The notes: generated from the letters alone by a model not told the origin. DNA of 64,000 bases from Podocnemis expansa (GCA_007922195.1 ML681992.1:40323720-40387719); one strand, 5' to 3'. Positions 10,535 through 19,113 are shown, numbered from the stretch's first letter. Translations and numbers: made by a program.

Positions 10535-10632
10535 CTAGCTGGCTATTCTGAAAGCTGATCTGCCTGTTGTTAAGTACAAGGAAGAGATAAGGCTGGCTGG
10601 CTATTCTGAAAGCTGATCTGCCTGCTGTTAAG
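10535..10632 (+). repeat. Imperfect direct repeat in the Gypsy leader
   Basis: Two 40-bp units at 10535-10574 and 10593-10632 share CTATTCTGAAAGCTGATCTG and differ at few positions; the period is 58 bp. A weaker third copy, AAAGCTGATTTG, lies at 10511. The region lies between the primer-binding site and gag and may hold leader RNA structure. Confidence 0.75.
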
Positions 10633-10665
10633 GGAAGAGACAAACAATAACCACAAGAGGGCATC

Positions 10666-13600
10666 ATGGCTTTACTTACTACCCCCTTTGAAGCATATGA
10701 TTGTTCGGCAGATTCGTGGCAGACATATACAGCCCGATTTCAAAATTTTGTAATAGCAAACGACATAACTGATGAGAAGAAGGTACCAGTTTTTCTAACA
10801 GTCATTGGAGTTAAGACTTATAATTTGCTATGTGATTTGCTTTATCCGGAGAAGCCAGAGCAGAAACCTTACGGGGACCTAGTGGAAGTTCTGGGAGCAC
10901 ATTTTTCCCCAAAGCCACTAGTAATCGCAGAGAGGTATAGGTTCTACCAAAGGAGCCAAGAGGAAGGTGAATCAGTTGTACAATTTGTAGCAGCTCTGCG
11001 GAAGCTGGCAGCACACTGTGACTTCAAGAACATGTTAGAGGAAATGCTGCGTGACGGGCTGGTGTGTGGCCTGCACAGTGAACCAACACGAAAACGCCTA
11101 TTGACTGAAGGTCAACTCACCTTGCAGAAGGCTGTGGAAATTGCAGTCTCCATGGAACGCGTCACCCAAGACATGCAACAGATCGGGGTCAGTGTCCGTA
11201 AAGTATCCCTACAATCTGCTCCCAGGGCACGGGGGAGACAAGAATGTTACTGGTGTGGGAAGCAGGACCACCTCGCATCAGAGTGCCGGTTTAAAGAACT
11301 ACGGTGTCGACAATGTGGTAAGAGAGGGCACGTTGAACGTGCCTGCAAACAAAGGAAGGGTGAGCTGAACAGAAGTGGCAGACCTGACAAAAATGGGCCG
11401 TTGTGTTGGCGGACTAAGAGGGAAATTCTGCATGCAGTAGAGCAGAATACTGGTGATCATAGTGATACCCAATTGGAAGATGAAGATTCCATCCATGTTT
11501 TGTCTATAACAGCTGGCCCACGTAAATTCTGGGTAACACCTGTGTTAGAAGGCAAACCTACACGCATGGAACTGGACACTGGCACAGCAGTTTCATTAGT
11601 TTCTAATCTTGTGTATGAGAAGGACTTTAGACATCTGCCACTTAAGCCGACAGTAGTTGTTTTGAACACATATACTGGAGAGACTGTTCCCCTGTTGGGT
11701 ACTATTGATGTGAAAGTAGAACTCAATGGACAGACCACAAAGCTACCACTGTTTGTGGTAAAGGGGAATTACCCAGCCCTAATGGGAAGATCTTGGATCA
11801 GGAAAATCCAACTCGATTGGTCACAAGTGCATCAATTGACTAAAGAAGAAATGAATCTAGCAGCAATACTAACGAAACATGCTGCTGTTTTTGGTGAAGA
11901 TTTAGGCAGTATGAAGGGAATCACTGTGAACTTAAATCTAAAGCCTGATTGCCGACCAAAATGTTTGAAGGCCAGGATGGTGCCATTTGCCATCAGACCC
12001 AAGGTGGAAGAAAACTTGGAGCGGTTAGTCAAAGAGGGAGTCTTGGTGCCAGTTACTCACAGTCAGTGGGCGACACCCATTGTCCCAATAGTGAAGAAGG
12101 ATGGCTCCATTCGGATTTGTGGAGATTTCAAGGTCACTGTCAACCCAGTGTTACGTGCAGAACAATATCCTCTTCCCCGCATTGAGGACATCTTTGCAGG
12201 TCTGGCTGGAGGACAAAAATTTAGCAAGATTGATTTGAGTCAAGCGTACTTACAGATGCATGTTGAAGAAGAATCTCAAGAATTGTTGACAATTGTAACA
12301 CATAAGGGGTTGTACAGATACTGTCGTTTACCTTTCGGCATTACTTCAGCCCCAGCTTTGTTCCAAAGGGCAATGGACCAGATTTTGAGTGGTTTATCCG
12401 GAGTACAGTGCTATCTGGATGACATCCTGGTCACGGGCAAAAATGAGGAGGAACACCTCACGAACTTGGAAGCTACTCTGCAAAGACTGGAAGAGTATGG
12501 TCTGCATGTTCACCGAGACAAATGTAAGTTTTTCCAGCCCTCAGTTGAATATTTAGGACATATAATTGATGCTGATGGTCTCCATAAGTCTCCAGCCAAG
12601 GTTAAGGCTATTGTGGATGCTCCGCTACCTCAGAACGTAAGCCAACTTCGCTCTTTTTTAGGCTTATTAAACTATTATGGCAAGTTTATTCCACAATTAG
12701 CGACACTCCTGAAACCCCTACATGAGCTTCTGGGGCCGAAAAAGGCCTGGAACTGGACCGAAGCCTGTGATATTGCGTTTAATGAAGCTAAACGCTCACT
12801 GGTAAACTCTAAGGTTCTAACACATTTTGACCCATCCTTGCCCCTTCAGTTGGCTTGTGATGCTTCCCCTTATGGAGTTGGAGCTGTATTGTCACATATT
12901 ATGCCTTCTGGTGAAGAGAGGCCTATTGCTTTTGCTTCACGCTCCTTGACCAAGGCCGAAACTAACTATGCCCAAATCGAACGCGAAGCACTGGGCATTG
13001 TTTTTGGCGTTCGGAAATTTCACCAGTACCTGTGGGGAAAGAAGTTCACACTTCTCACTGACCATCGACCCCTGACATCAATTTTGGGACCACACACAGG
13101 CATCCCACATTTGGCTGCTAGTCGGATGCAACGATGGGCATTGATACTTTCTGGATACACATATGAAATCAAGTACAGGCAATCCTCTTTGCATTGCAAT
13201 GCTGATGGCCTTTCAAGGCTACCCTTACCGGCACACCCGCAGGATCAGGGCCAGGAAGGAATCTTTTACTTTGAACAGGTGGAAAACACACCTGTCACGG
13301 CTACTCAAGTGAAGAAAGCAACACGGGTTGACCCAGTACTCTCACGAGTTATGGATTTCGTGATGCATGGAACATTCTTACCTGACTCTCAGGTCTCTCC
13401 TGACCTCCGCCCCTATGTGTCTAGGAGGACAGAGTTATCAACCCAATCCGGGTGTTTGTTGTGGGGTATGCGTGTTATTATCCCACCTTCATTAAGACCA
13501 CGTTTGTTGGAACAGCTCCATTCAAGTCACTGCGGCATAGTGCGCATGAAAGAAATTGCACGGAGCTATTTCTGGTGGCCGGGCTTAGACAGGGCCATTG

Positions 13601-13842
13601 AAGAAACGGCTAGAGCTTGTACCTCGTGCCAGAGCGTCCGGAACACACCGCAGTTGGCACCTCTTCACCCATGGGATTGGCCTGAAAGGCCATGGCAACG
13701 TATCCATGTTGATTTTACTGGCCCGTTTGAAGGATGTATGTTTCTGATTGCTGTGGATGCCCATTCCAAATGGCCAGAAGTCTCTGTAATGCGGTCCACT
13801 ACTACAGAAGCCACTATTCAGACCCTGCGTGGCTTTTTTTAG
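10666..13842 (+). CDS. Gypsy Gag-Pol polyprotein (to integrase core)
   Basis: One 1,058-codon frame holds gag and most of pol without a break between them. The start ATG has A at -3 and G at +4. Residues 1-190 are capsid-like. Two CCHC zinc knuckles (C-x2-C-x4-H-x4-C) lie at 194-207 and 214-227. The aspartic protease motif DTG starts at residue 304. Reverse transcriptase follows, with YLDD at 583-586, then RNase H with the catalytic-type CDAS around D732. The integrase zinc-binding histidines are at 952 and 955, with the CTSC pair downstream, and the first catalytic aspartate is D1016. The frame ends at TAG just after a run of seven T; the rest of the integrase continues one base later in the next frame. 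The products would assemble retrotransposon particles, reverse-transcribe the RNA and integrate the DNA. Confidence 0.95.
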   Translation: MALLTTPFEAYDCSADSWQTYTARFQNFVIANDITDEKKVPVFLTVIGVKTYNLLCDLLYPEKPEQKPYGDLVEVLGAHFSPKPLVIAERYRFYQRSQEEGESVVQFVAALRKLAAHCDFKNMLEEMLRDGLVCGLHSEPTRKRLLTEGQLTLQKAVEIAVSMERVTQDMQQIGVSVRKVSLQSAPRARGRQECYWCGKQDHLASECRFKELRCRQCGKRGHVERACKQRKGELNRSGRPDKNGPLCWRTKREILHAVEQNTGDHSDTQLEDEDSIHVLSITAGPRKFWVTPVLEGKPTRMELDTGTAVSLVSNLVYEKDFRHLPLKPTVVVLNTYTGETVPLLGTIDVKVELNGQTTKLPLFVVKGNYPALMGRSWIRKIQLDWSQVHQLTKEEMNLAAILTKHAAVFGEDLGSMKGITVNLNLKPDCRPKCLKARMVPFAIRPKVEENLERLVKEGVLVPVTHSQWATPIVPIVKKDGSIRICGDFKVTVNPVLRAEQYPLPRIEDIFAGLAGGQKFSKIDLSQAYLQMHVEEESQELLTIVTHKGLYRYCRLPFGITSAPALFQRAMDQILSGLSGVQCYLDDILVTGKNEEEHLTNLEATLQRLEEYGLHVHRDKCKFFQPSVEYLGHIIDADGLHKSPAKVKAIVDAPLPQNVSQLRSFLGLLNYYGKFIPQLATLLKPLHELLGPKKAWNWTEACDIAFNEAKRSLVNSKVLTHFDPSLPLQLACDASPYGVGAVLSHIMPSGEERPIAFASRSLTKAETNYAQIEREALGIVFGVRKFHQYLWGKKFTLLTDHRPLTSILGPHTGIPHLAASRMQRWALILSGYTYEIKYRQSSLHCNADGLSRLPLPAHPQDQGQEGIFYFEQVENTPVTATQVKKATRVDPVLSRVMDFVMHGTFLPDSQVSPDLRPYVSRRTELSTQSGCLLWGMRVIIPPSLRPRLLEQLHSSHCGIVRMKEIARSYFWWPGLDRAIEETARACTSCQSVRNTPQLAPLHPWDWPERPWQRIHVDFTGPFEGCMFLIAVDAHSKWPEVSVMRSTTTEATIQTLRGFF

Positions 13843-14686
13843 TCGTTACGGTCTTCCAGAACAGCTGGTGAGCGACAATGGACCACAATTCATTTCTCAG
13901 GATTTTGAAACTTTTATGAAGGCCAATGGAATACATCATATCAGGTCAGCACCGTATCATCCTTCCACCAATGGACTTGCTGAAAGATTTGTACAGACTA
14001 TGAAGCAAGCTCTAAAATCCGCAAAGGGACGTTCTCCTCTTCATAAGCGTCTGGACAACTTCTTGTTGTCCTACAGAAATACTCCACAGGCTACAACTAA
14101 GGCATCTCCAGCTTTTCTTATGATGAGACGGCAGTTGCGCTCTTGCTTTGATTTGTTGAAACCACGAGACACACGGCAAGTGGTTCAATGCCAACAGCAG
14201 GACCAGGTCAGCAGACGTTCACCAAGAACAAAGGGCCAGACCTTCAGTATTGGACAGCCAGTTCTTGCTCGAAACTACGCTTCAGGAGCTAAATGGGTCC
14301 CAGCAACGGTCATTGCCCAGACAGGACCTGTTTCCTACTCTGTCCAGACAGCGAGTGGCCTAGTTTGGCGACGGCATGTAGATCAGCTGCTTCTCCATCA
14401 TATCCACCCAGAAGATGCATCTCCAGCAGACATATCTGACTTCACCCTTTCTGATGATACAACATCAGAGCATGAAACGACTGTTTCTGTCTCTCCTGCT
14501 CCAGCCACCCCTTCAACACCTTCAGCCTCCCTGAACCAACCGGACACAACATCCTCTCTGGTTCCGGCGACTTCCTCAGTACCTGTGATCCCACCACCAC
14601 CAATACCACCTTGTGGGGTGGGCATACCAGAAGTTCGCCGTAATCCACCTCGTGACAGAAGGCCTCCTAATCGGCTGGATCTTTAG
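13829..14686 (+). CDS. Gypsy integrase C-terminal part in the shifted frame
   Basis: Continues the integrase core after the T-run. It holds the second catalytic aspartate in SDNGPQF and the glutamate in GLAERFVQTMKQAL, completing the DDE triad begun in the preceding frame. A basic C-terminal region and a serine/threonine/proline-rich tail follow, ending in PPNRLDL. There is no natural ATG at the junction, so it is not a separate gene: it needs a +1 shift or is a frame-broken part of the upstream polyprotein. No envelope-like frame follows. Confidence 0.9.
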   Translation: MAFFSRYGLPEQLVSDNGPQFISQDFETFMKANGIHHIRSAPYHPSTNGLAERFVQTMKQALKSAKGRSPLHKRLDNFLLSYRNTPQATTKASPAFLMMRRQLRSCFDLLKPRDTRQVVQCQQQDQVSRRSPRTKGQTFSIGQPVLARNYASGAKWVPATVIAQTGPVSYSVQTASGLVWRRHVDQLLLHHIHPEDASPADISDFTLSDDTTSEHETTVSVSPAPATPSTPSASLNQPDTTSSLVPATSSVPVIPPPPIPPCGVGIPEVRRNPPRDRRPPNRLDL

Positions 14687-14843
14687 CTAGTGGTGACCCC
14701 CTCATCACGGGGCAGAATAATTCCCCGGGGGTTCGCCGGAGGTGGGGCAGTCTACCCTCATCTCCTAGTTTAGTTCTTATTCTTTCTGGGGGGGGGGAGG
14801 GTTTTATTCGGTGGGGGGGGTGTTCATTAGAGGGGGAGGAATA
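14687..14843 (+). other. Gypsy 3' untranslated region with polypurine tract
   Basis: Contains several G-runs and then a purine run (GAGGGGGAGGAATA at 14830-14843) directly before the 3' LTR. That is the expected plus-strand priming site. Confidence 0.8.
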
Positions 14844-15028
14844 TGTGGTGTTTTGGACTATCTAGGATCATTGGGGTTGTCATAGTGATAAATGGGAGAG
14901 TCGTTTAGGTGCTAGGAAAACCTGTCTGTCTTCTCCTTCTCTCTCAGTTCTCTTCTATAAAGACTTCTGATACAGCTGTGAATATGTTGTCCTCCTTATT
15001 GGATTATAATTCCCCTTAAAACTCTACA
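14844..15028 (+). repeat. 3' LTR of the Gypsy element
   Basis: 185 bp, identical to the 5' LTR as read. Its TATAAA at 14956-14961 points toward PGR, about 550 bp before the PGR start codon, so it could act as an alternative promoter. No transcript evidence is available here. Confidence 0.95.
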
Positions 15029-15185
15029 TAACCGATTTATTTTTCGCCTGCGCTTTGGTGGGAGAAAATCCCACTTCATCCCATGCTTCCAGGATGGGTG
15101 AACTCCATCCTCCAAGCGTCTGAGTGGGGTTTTCTCCCAGGAAAGCTCAGGTGAGAAATACATCTTCAAGTGCCACGGGACTCCT
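15029..15185. mobile_element. Penelope-like tails as inverted pair, right piece
   Basis: The sequence after the duplicated TAACC completes the minus-strand tail begun at 10160, up to about 15095. It then turns into a plus-strand copy ending AAGTGCCACGGGACTCCTTG. The pair is head to head, as at 4403-4895. Both hammerhead-like cores are mutated: the left lacks CTG and GAAA, the right lost bases after CTGA. Confidence 0.75.
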
Positions 15186-15505
15186 TGAATTCTTTCCCGC
15201 CCGGGGTCTCACAACCTGTGGGTGTGCCCACAGCTTCGAGGGAACATAGCGGGCGCCTCCCAAGGGTGTTTTGGGAATGAAAGGGGGGCAAGCTGGCACC
15301 CCTCGGCCAGGGGCCTGGGGGGAAAGGGGAGCTAGGCGACCGGAGGGAGGAGCCGGGAGCGGGAGGGCGGAGCGGGACGAGGCGAGGGGGAAGGTGGCCA
15401 GTGAGCTCGGCGCTTGGCCGCCTCGGCCGGGGAGAAGGAGGCGCGGCGCGGCGCGGAGGCAGCCCGGGGCTCAGCATGTGAGCGGCCGCGGGCGCGGGGC
15501 GCAGC
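15186..15505 (+). promoter_or_regulatory. PGR: Putative PGR promoter and 5' leader, CpG-rich
   Basis: GC content and CpG density rise sharply after 15230 and stay high through exon 1, as in a CpG-island promoter. A GGGCGG box lies at 15365-15370, with further purine/GC-rich runs around it. No clear TATA box is seen. The transcription start cannot be placed. Transposon sequence (Penelope-like tail, Gypsy LTR) adjoins directly upstream. Confidence 0.6.
15476..15481 (+). promoter_or_regulatory. Start-stop element (AUG-UGA) before the PGR start
   Basis: An ATG in the context CAGCATG, with A at -3, is followed at once by TGA. It lies 24 bases before the main ATG and in the same frame. If transcribed in the leader, such a minimal upstream frame would be expected to hold ribosomes and lower or tune PGR translation. 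Confidence 0.6.
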
Positions 15506-16329
15506 ATGAGCGGGCTGAAGGCGGCGGAGGCGGGGGAGACGGGGCTGCTGCGCCCCGGGAGCGGCGCGGAGCCGGAGCCGGAGGCGCTGGACAGCGTCCT
15601 GGAGACCCTCCTGGCGCCCGCGGCCGCGCCGTGGAGCCCCTTCGGGGCCGAGCCCCCGCCGGGCAGCCCCGGCCCCCTGCCGCCGCCCCCCTGGCCGCCG
15701 CAGCGGGAGGAGGCGGGCGCGGAGGGGCGGCGCAGCGCGCCCGCGGCACGGTGCGAGGAAGACCGCAGCCTGGCGGAGCCGGAGGCGGGCTCGGGCAGCC
15801 AGCTGGCCCCCCGGCGCTCGGATTTGCTGCATGTGCCCATCCTGCCCCTCAACTCGGCCTACCTGGCCGCCAGGACCCGCCAGCTGCTGGACGTGGAGGA
15901 GCAGGAGGGTGGCCTCCCCGGCCGGCGACCCTCGCCCCCCGACGGCTATGGCTACCCGCCGGCTGGCTCCAAGCAGGAGCCCTTCGAGCTGCCCCCCGCG
16001 CTGAAGATCAAGGAGGAGGGGTTCGGTGCCGCCACCCCCTATCTGGGCTCCGAGGGCGCGGGGGGCACGGGCTACACGCTGCCCAGGGGCAGCCGGGAGC
16101 CCCCCGCGCTGGAGTGTGGCCTCTACAAAGCCCAGCCTGTCCTCCAGGTGCCCTCCTACGGGCCCGCGGGCTGCCTGGGTCCCCGCGACAGCTTCCCCTC
16201 CACCTCGACGGCCCCGCCAGGCCTCTACCAGCCCCTCGGCCTCAACGGGCACCAGCAGCTCGCCTTGCCCGCTGCCGTGCTCAAAGAGAGCCTGCCCCAG
16301 CTCTACCCCCCCTATGGCAACTACATGAG
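15506..16329 (+). CDS. PGR: Progesterone receptor exon 1 (N-terminal domain)
   Basis: Encodes 274 codons plus two bases of the ligand-activated nuclear transcription factor for progesterone. The start is the first ATG after an in-frame TGA at 15479-15481. The opening MSGLKA resembles the amniote PR-B start. LDSVLETLLAP (28-38) includes an LXXLL motif at 32-36. LHVPILPLNSAYLAARTRQLL (about 108-128) is a PR signature, LKIKEE (166-171) is the SUMO-site motif, LECGLYKAQ (202-210) and LGLNGH follow, and YPPYGNYM precedes the donor. The exon ends AG at a GTAAGA donor. The domain is much shorter than the roughly 400 residues in chicken and 545 in human as I recall them. There is no methionine between 1 and 274, so no internal PR-A start. 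PGR is certain from exons 2 and 3. Confidence 0.95.
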
Positions 16330-16385
16330 GTAAGACGGCCGTCTCCAGCTCAAGGCGCCACCAGGGCCGCGTGAGGACTAGCACA

Positions 16386-16541
16386 GGGCCGCACGGGGCG
16401 AGCGTGTTAGCCCGAGGGCCGCACCACCGAAGCCTTTTCGTACAAGGCGGTTGTAAATATCGGTAACGATAGGATCGTTGCCAGCCGCAGGAAATAGCTT
16501 TAGGGGCCGCATGTGGCCCGCGGGACGTGTGTTTGAGACCC
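16386..16541. mobile_element. hAT-like MITE in PGR intron 1
   Basis: Shares GGAAATAGCTTTAGGGGCCG and the end GTTTGAGACCCCTG with the element at 9474-9632. The left end is diverged and no target duplication is found. It begins about 56 bp after the exon 1 donor. Confidence 0.7.
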
Positions 16542-16587
16542 CTGAGGTAAGAGGAGGGCCCTTGTGCTGTGCAGAGCCTGGCTTTGA

Positions 16588-16645
16588 AACACGAACGAGG
16601 AGTCTGGTGGCACCTTTAAAGACTAACGTAGTTATTTACTACTTT
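16588..16645 (-). mobile_element. Penelope-like tail fragment
   Basis: On the minus strand it carries the family tail (GTTAGTCTTTAAAGGTGCCA) next to a shortened flank. No hammerhead-like part remains. Confidence 0.6.
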
Positions 16646-16809
16646 GAGGTTGTGTGGCTTTCCAAAGGTTTAAGTCAGCAATTTAGAAGCAAGCTGGTGG
16701 GCTTGAGCTGAATTTTAAAAGGAGTGGTTTGTTGTGTGAGCTTTTAAACGGAGCTGGTGAATGGCTGCTGATGGTTTTTAAGTGAGATGCTGCCGAAATG
16801 GGTTTCAAA

Positions 16810-17341
16810 TAGGCCATGGGGAGGCGACCATCGGCGCGTGTGCTAACGGTGGCATCTGAGCCCATTCAGAGCGGCACACAGGCCCGTCTGCAGTACCACA
16901 GAAATTGCAGCTCCTGCCACCAGAAACCACTCTGGGAGGCTTCCTTTGGGTGCAGCTGGGACAGAGGGGGTCCCTCATGCTTATGCCTCCATGTGAGACA
17001 GAAAAAAGCTGTCCAGCATAGCTGCTCTCTGTCGCATGATGCTCCCCAAAGGAGCCACTCCAGGCAGTTTCTATCTGCAGCATGCCTGGGAACCTCTGAA
17101 AGGAGCCGCTTCTTTTTGTGTCATGCCTGGGACCCCCTGTCCCCAGGCACACCCCCAAGATGAGCCGCCTTGGATGACTTCTTTCTGTGGCATGCCTGGA
17201 AAGCGCTCCCACTCCAGCCGTGACTGCTGCTGAATTTTCAGGCAGCTGCCACATTTTTTCAGCAGCGAGGGCCGCCGGCACCAGCTGAGGGTTGGGGAGG
17301 AAGGACCGGCACAGGGGTTGGCAAAGGTTGCTGACCCCTGA
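16810..17341. mobile_element. hAT-like element with internal direct repeats
   Basis: The right end, GGTTGCTGACCCCTG, matches the CAGGGGTCAGCAACC terminus common in hAT elements. Inside, GCATGCCTGGGAACC, TCATGCCTGGGACCC and GCATGCCTGGAAAGC recur with GGAGCC or GAGCCG words. The left end is not resolved. Long frames on both strands come from this repeat, not from a gene. Confidence 0.5.
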
Positions 17342-17589
17342 AGTAGGCTGTCTGTCATAACACTTTTCCTGTATCGAAAGAGAGTTAATCGCAGAAATTG
17401 TGTATAGGGCACACTTATGGGAAAAAAAACAGACTTCACCCAAATTTAAGTAAAAGGCATTTTGTATTACAGGAATAGTGGAGCAATTAGAATAAGTTTT
17501 ACAATAAAAAGGGGAAATTTCTTGCAAGAAAAAAGGGTGAAACATTGAAAGGTGACGAAAAGGAATCAAGGGCAGATGTGTTAGTCTAG

Positions 17590-17740
17590 TACAGCAAAAC
17601 AAACACGGAGTCCTGCGGCAGATAAATACTAACAAATTTATTTATCGCATGAGCCTTTCTGGGAGATAATCCCAGGAAGGCACATGCATGAAATAAATTT
17701 GTTACTCTTTAAGTGCCACAGGACTCCTTGCTTGTTTCAC
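17590..17740. mobile_element. Penelope-like tails fused as a compact palindrome
   Basis: A minus-strand tail (GGAGTCCTGCGGCA) runs to the GGGAGATAATCCC hairpin at about 17660-17672, where a plus-strand tail starts and ends AAGTGCCACAGGACTCCTTG. The two copies are joined at the stem-loop position of the hammerhead-like motif, and the CTGATGA half is missing from both. Confidence 0.7.
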
Positions 17741-18961
17741 TTGATCAAACTCTAAAGGAGTTTTGTAAAGACATGTAAGAATAAGGCACTATCTGTTTAC
17801 ATTTGCTGCATTGTTTGCATCATATTTAATATCCTAGTTCCTGTTTGAAGACCTCCACTTTATCAAATCATTCTCCTGTGACAGTGAAATTTTAAACACT
17901 TTTGTCTTAAATTTCATCTGTGGATCCAACAGACAAAATATTTTGTAATTAATGCAATATAGTTTATTACCGTATAATAGAATAATGAGTGGTCACTACT
18001 AAACAGCCTCAAATGGTGAAGATTTCAGAGTTTATATGCGGGTAACTTCTGTATAACCTATCCTGTATTTTACAAGTAGATATTGTGTTTGTATTTACAT
18101 ATTTCCTTAACAGATATGTGGGTGATTTTAGGGGAAGAGTGCTCAATTTCAAAGCAAATATTTACATGACAATATGTCAAATTCTGATCTAGCTTGTATA
18201 TTGTCATTAAACTGACTTAATATGATTTTGATATACAGAAATCCAACAACATTGTTAGGACGTTTATGAATGTGTTAAAGACACTTCTTTTTATGGTAAA
18301 TAGCAATTTGCTAGCTAAATAAATCAATTTGATTAGGTAGGCAATATATCTGGAAATAATTTGTCACCATTCTTTTTACAGTTATTAAAAGTGGTTACAA
18401 GTAAGAACTCTGCCAATGAATTAGGAGATGTTAATTTTATATTTGTGAGGTTTTTTGCATAAGGTGAAGGTGAGTTAGTTACCAGTTGCCTAGGGAAAGA
18501 ATTGGTGAAGTTCGATAAGTTTCAGTTCAAAGCAGTTTATTATTATTTTAAATACAGCAGCTAGACGAACGTGCAGAGGAGTGCTTTTATTCACATGAGC
18601 AGTCCCACAGAAGAATCAGGCGTCTCTTTGAAAGACATTAGCCAGAAGCCTGGCTTTTCCCCATCTGCTAGCTAAAATGTGTTTAAATGCAGCTTGTCCT
18701 CTACGCTTAGATTTTTTAATTAAACTGTTTTAGCTAATGCAGTTTACAAATATGCTTTTTATCCCAGTACCAAAGCAAAAAAGACATGTAGTGCTGGATG
18801 GACTTTTGTCATTTTTCTTCTATCCTTATCAAATTTGATTTCACTTTTAAAAAACAAGCCCGTGGATTATAATTTCCTTTAAAACTAAAGTCTGTGCAAC
18901 CCTGACCGACAGTGAATCTTTTTCACAAGTTTGTTACATTCATGCTTTTTTCCCTTTAAAG

Positions 18962-19113
18962 GCCAGACACTGAAGCTGGTCAGAGCCCTCAGTACAGTTT
19001 TGAATCATTGCCTCAGAAGATTTGTCTGATCTGTGGTGATGAGGCTTCTGGTTGTCATTATGGAGTACTTACCTGCGGAAGCTGTAAAGTCTTCTTTAAG
19101 AGAGCAATGGAAG
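18962..19113 (+). CDS. PGR: Progesterone receptor exon 2 (first zinc finger)
   Basis: A 152-bp exon, the standard size in steroid receptors, between acceptor TTTAAAG and donor GTACGT. Its first base completes the codon split from exon 1, and its last base begins the codon completed by exon 3. It encodes [20 protein letters not shown] and then the first C4 zinc finger with [20 protein letters not shown] and [11 protein letters not shown]. The P-box GSCKV is the 3-keto steroid receptor type that reads the hormone response element. The [12 protein letters not shown] linker and the AMEG ending point to PR rather than AR, GR or MR. All cysteines are intact. Confidence 0.98.

Larger units (their letters stand above)
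10193..15028 (+). mobile_element. Full-length Ty3/Gypsy LTR retrotransposon
   Basis: A 4,836-bp element bounded by two 185-bp LTRs that I read as identical, each starting TG and ending CA. It is flanked by the 5-bp duplication TAACC at 10188-10192 and 15029-15033. Order: 5' LTR, primer-binding site, leader, gag-pol frame, integrase C-terminal frame, polypurine tract, 3' LTR. The domain order protease, reverse transcriptase, RNase H, integrase is that of Ty3/Gypsy. The two zinc knuckles and short LTRs suggest a Mag-like clade, which is a guess. Apart from one extra T at 13834-13840 the coding region looks intact, so the insertion appears recent. It landed in a Penelope-like tail just upstream of PGR and in the same orientation. 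Confidence 0.95.
16330..18961 (+). other. PGR: PGR intron 1
   Basis: 2,632 bp from donor GTAAGA to acceptor CCCTTTAAAG. It holds a hAT-like copy, Penelope-like tails and a GC-rich repeat block at its left. About 17741-18961 is AT-rich and shows no other feature. Confidence 0.9.

Noticed and set aside
13829..13842. A separate second gene starting at GTG in the Gypsy element
   Set aside because: The frame continues the integrase core of the upstream polyprotein; there is no real start, only a one-base shift.
14687..15028. An envelope gene that would make the Gypsy element an endogenous retrovirus
   Set aside because: Only 157 bp of untranslated sequence lies between the integrase tail and the LTR.
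15271..16374. Long + strand open frame of 367 codons overlapping PGR exon 1
   Set aside because: It starts at a TTG, lies in a different frame from the PGR protein, and is arginine/glycine/proline-rich as expected from a GC-rich CpG island.
15332..16384. 350-codon minus-strand open frame antisense to PGR exon 1
   Set aside because: Low-complexity composition from GC-rich antisense sequence, with no domain or motif.
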